Positions 62,683 through 64,000 of a stretch of DNA of 64,000 nucleotides are shown piece after piece. Each line of letters begins with the position of its first letter. Position 1 is the stretch's first letter. The DNA is from Naumannella cuiyingiana (GTDB lineage Bacteria > Actinomycetota > Actinomycetes > Propionibacteriales > Propionibacteriaceae), in contig NZ_JACBZS010000001.1 of assembly GCF_013408305.1 (NCBI RefSeq), positions 1,860,001-1,924,000 on the forward strand, written 5' to 3'. A program made the translations under genes and the position numbers. Under the pieces are notes generated by a model. That model searched no databases and was not told where the DNA came from. It saw only the letters and a list, made by a program, of their open reading frames with translations.

Positions 62683-63728
62683 CGCGCATCTCCTGTCGAT
62701 CCTGGGTCGGTCTCGATCCGTCCGGTCAGTGCGGTGCGCAGCCCGGCGATCATGCTCTGCCGGAAGTCGATCATGGTGGGCGCGTTGGGCACGAAGTCAT
62801 CGGCGCCGTGGTACATCCCGGCCTCGATGATCAACTCCACCGGCACGCCGGCGTCCTGGAGGCGGCGGGCATAGTCGACGTCCTCGTCGAAGAACAGGTC
62901 CAGGTCCCCGACGCCGATCCAGGCTGGCGGCAGCCCCGTCAGATCGGTACGCCGGGCCGCCGCGGCATACTCCGGGGCCTCGTCGGCTCGCGGTGGCCGG
63001 CCCAGATAGCTGGTCCAGGCGTAGGCGTTCGAGGTCGGGGTCCAGACGAAATTGCCGCGCCCGGAGTGATCATCGACCAGCACGGTGCGATCGTCGATCA
63101 TCGGGTAGATCAGGGCCTGGTAGGCGATCGGGGGCCCGCCGGCATCGTGGGCGCGCTGGGCCAGCGCGGCCGCCAACCCACCCCCGGCGCTTTGTCCGCC
63201 GACCGCGATCCGGTCCGGATCGATGCCAAGGGAGTCGGCATTGGTGTGCAGCCACTGCAGCGTCGCGAAGCAGTCGTCGAGCCCAGCGGGGAACGGGTGG
63301 TCCGGTGCGAGCCGATAGTCGGGCGCGACGACCAGCGCCCCGACCTCGGCGGCGATCCGCTCACAGATCGGCGCCGACTGCTCCGGCGTACCCATGATCG
63401 TGCCGCCGCCGTGCAGCCACAGCACCGCGGGGGACCGGCGGTCCCGTTCGGCCGGCTCGAAGGCCACCAGCTCGATCGGCGACCCGCCGTCGGATCGCGG
63501 GGCCGTCCGACGGTCGCGGCGAACGCCGAGGTCCGGTCCGGCCGGGCGGGGCAGCGGCAGGTTCCGCAGCAGGGTCAAAGTGGCGCGGTCGCCGACGGCG
63601 AGCGGCGGCCACAGGCCGGGCCCGCGCAGCTCGGGGTCGACGGCGTCGATCTCGCGGCGACGGCGGCTGGCGTAACGGCCGATCGCCCCGGCCGCGAGGC
63701 CGAGCGCGAGCAGGGCGGTGGGCTTCAT
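62679..63728 (-). CDS. hormone-sensitive-lipase-like carboxylesterase
   Basis: This 349-residue alpha/beta hydrolase has the HSL oxyanion motif LWLHGGGTIMG near residue 116, the nucleophile Ser in GGQSAGGGLAAAL near 190, Asp in FFDEDVDYARRL and His in AGMYHGADDF. A hydrophobic start (TALLALGLAAGAIGRYA) is a weak signal anchor. Substrates are probably short acyl esters. GGAGG lies before the ATG at 63728. It is cotranscribed with the reductase. Confidence 0.89.
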   Translation of the reverse strand: MKPTALLALGLAAGAIGRYASRRRREIDAVDPELRGPGLWPPLAVGDRATLTLLRNLPLPRPAGPDLGVRRDRRTAPRSDGGSPIELVAFEPAERDRRSPAVLWLHGGGTIMGTPEQSAPICERIAAEVGALVVAPDYRLAPDHPFPAGLDDCFATLQWLHTNADSLGIDPDRIAVGGQSAGGGLAAALAQRAHDAGGPPIAYQALIYPMIDDRTVLVDDHSGRGNFVWTPTSNAYAWTSYLGRPPRADEAPEYAAAARRTDLTGLPPAWIGVGDLDLFFDEDVDYARRLQDAGVPVELIIEAGMYHGADDFVPNAPTMIDFRQSMIAGLRTALTGRIETDPGSTGDAR

Positions 63729-63878
63729 CCGATGACCTCCGGGACGGGTGTGCGGTCGGTGCGTTCCCACGGTATCCGCCCCGACGCGCGCCCGGATCGG
63801 GCGGTCAGCGCCTACACTGCGAACACTTGATCACCGAGCCTGGCGTCCTGACCCGAGTCGACCGAAGGAGTTCCCGAG

Positions 63879-64000
63879 ATGATCTTCATCACCGCACGAT
63901 TCCCCGTGCAGCCCAAGTACGCCGACGACTGGCCCGACCTGTCGCGCGCCTTCACCGAGGCCACCCGCGCCGAGGATGGCTGTCTGTGGTTCTTCTGGTC
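63879..64000 (+). CDS. ABM-domain (antibiotic biosynthesis monooxygenase-like) protein, truncated by window end
   Basis: The first 40 residues read MIFITARFPVQPKYADDW, then LSRAFTEATRAEDGCLWFFW, the start of a dimeric alpha/beta quinol-monooxygenase-like fold. GAAGGAG lies before the ATG. The rest is beyond the window, so function and length are open. Confidence 0.75.
   Translation, partial: MIFITARFPVQPKYADDWPDLSRAFTEATRAEDGCLWFFW

Overview
The window is about 70% GC, densely packed and non-repetitive. Gene content points to an actinobacterium (Actinomycetota): a principal sigma factor with a Lys/Ala-rich HrdB-type N-terminus, a DUF7455 zinc-ribbon protein beside a ParE-type topoisomerase, F420-type (LLM) and SCO6745-family proteins, a LysG/LysE exporter pair, a DtxR/IdeR-type iron box, and many start codons lying 6-8 nt behind a TANNNT -10 box (leaderless architecture). 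A Propionibacteriales-like lineage is my guess; the sequence alone does not fix the family. No rRNA, tRNA, CRISPR array, transposase, integrase or phage module was seen.

Layout. 1-10.7 kb: end of a family-3 solute-binding protein, DNA polymerase IV, a Na+/H+ antiporter, a thermolysin-type protease with an apparent built-in emfourin-like inhibitor domain, an iron-repressed Fe(III) ABC importer (solute-binding protein, permease, ATPase) behind an IdeR-like box, a sirtuin and a PCD-VOC fusion. 10.7-15.2 kb: a two-gene ABC exporter cassette between two imperfect copies of the 3' end of the neighbouring UBP-zinc-finger antiporter gene, which looks like the scar of an insertion or recombination. 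15.2-24.4 kb: flavin reductase-like protein, acyl-CoA dehydrogenase, ATP-dependent DNA ligase, a TetR/FAD-monooxygenase divergent pair, and a coupled glycosyltransferase, methyltransferase and prenyltransferase-like trio. 24.4-33.4 kb: a sugar-uptake locus with a double-domain Lrp/AsnC regulator, a CUT1-type importer lacking its own ATPase, two Gfo/Idh/MocA dehydrogenases and a Tat-exported phosphoesterase-propeller protein.

33.4-45 kb: methyltransferase, crotonase, ArsR plus CDF metal-efflux operon, LysG/LysE amino-acid exporter, agmatine deiminase, glycerol uptake (glpF-glpK), a VIT1-like transporter and ParE. 45-54 kb: FMN reductase, ABC-F protein, an LLM oxidoreductase behind a SoxR-like promoter, a serine hydrolase, a PIN toxin/HTH antitoxin pair and the principal sigma factor. 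54-64 kb: universal stress protein, a GCS2-type ligase and a hydrolase in one operon, GNAT, ASCH-HhH protein, MFS exporter, two CsoR copper sensors around a CopZ chaperone, and a short-chain reductase/esterase pair.

Regulatory signals carry much of the interest: an IdeR-like box, two CsoR-like palindromes (one outside the copper locus, before an FMN reductase), a SoxR/MerR-like promoter, ArsR and TetR palindromes, a toxin-antitoxin promoter with direct repeats, and three intergenic hairpins with 30-38 bp stems, two of which share related arms.
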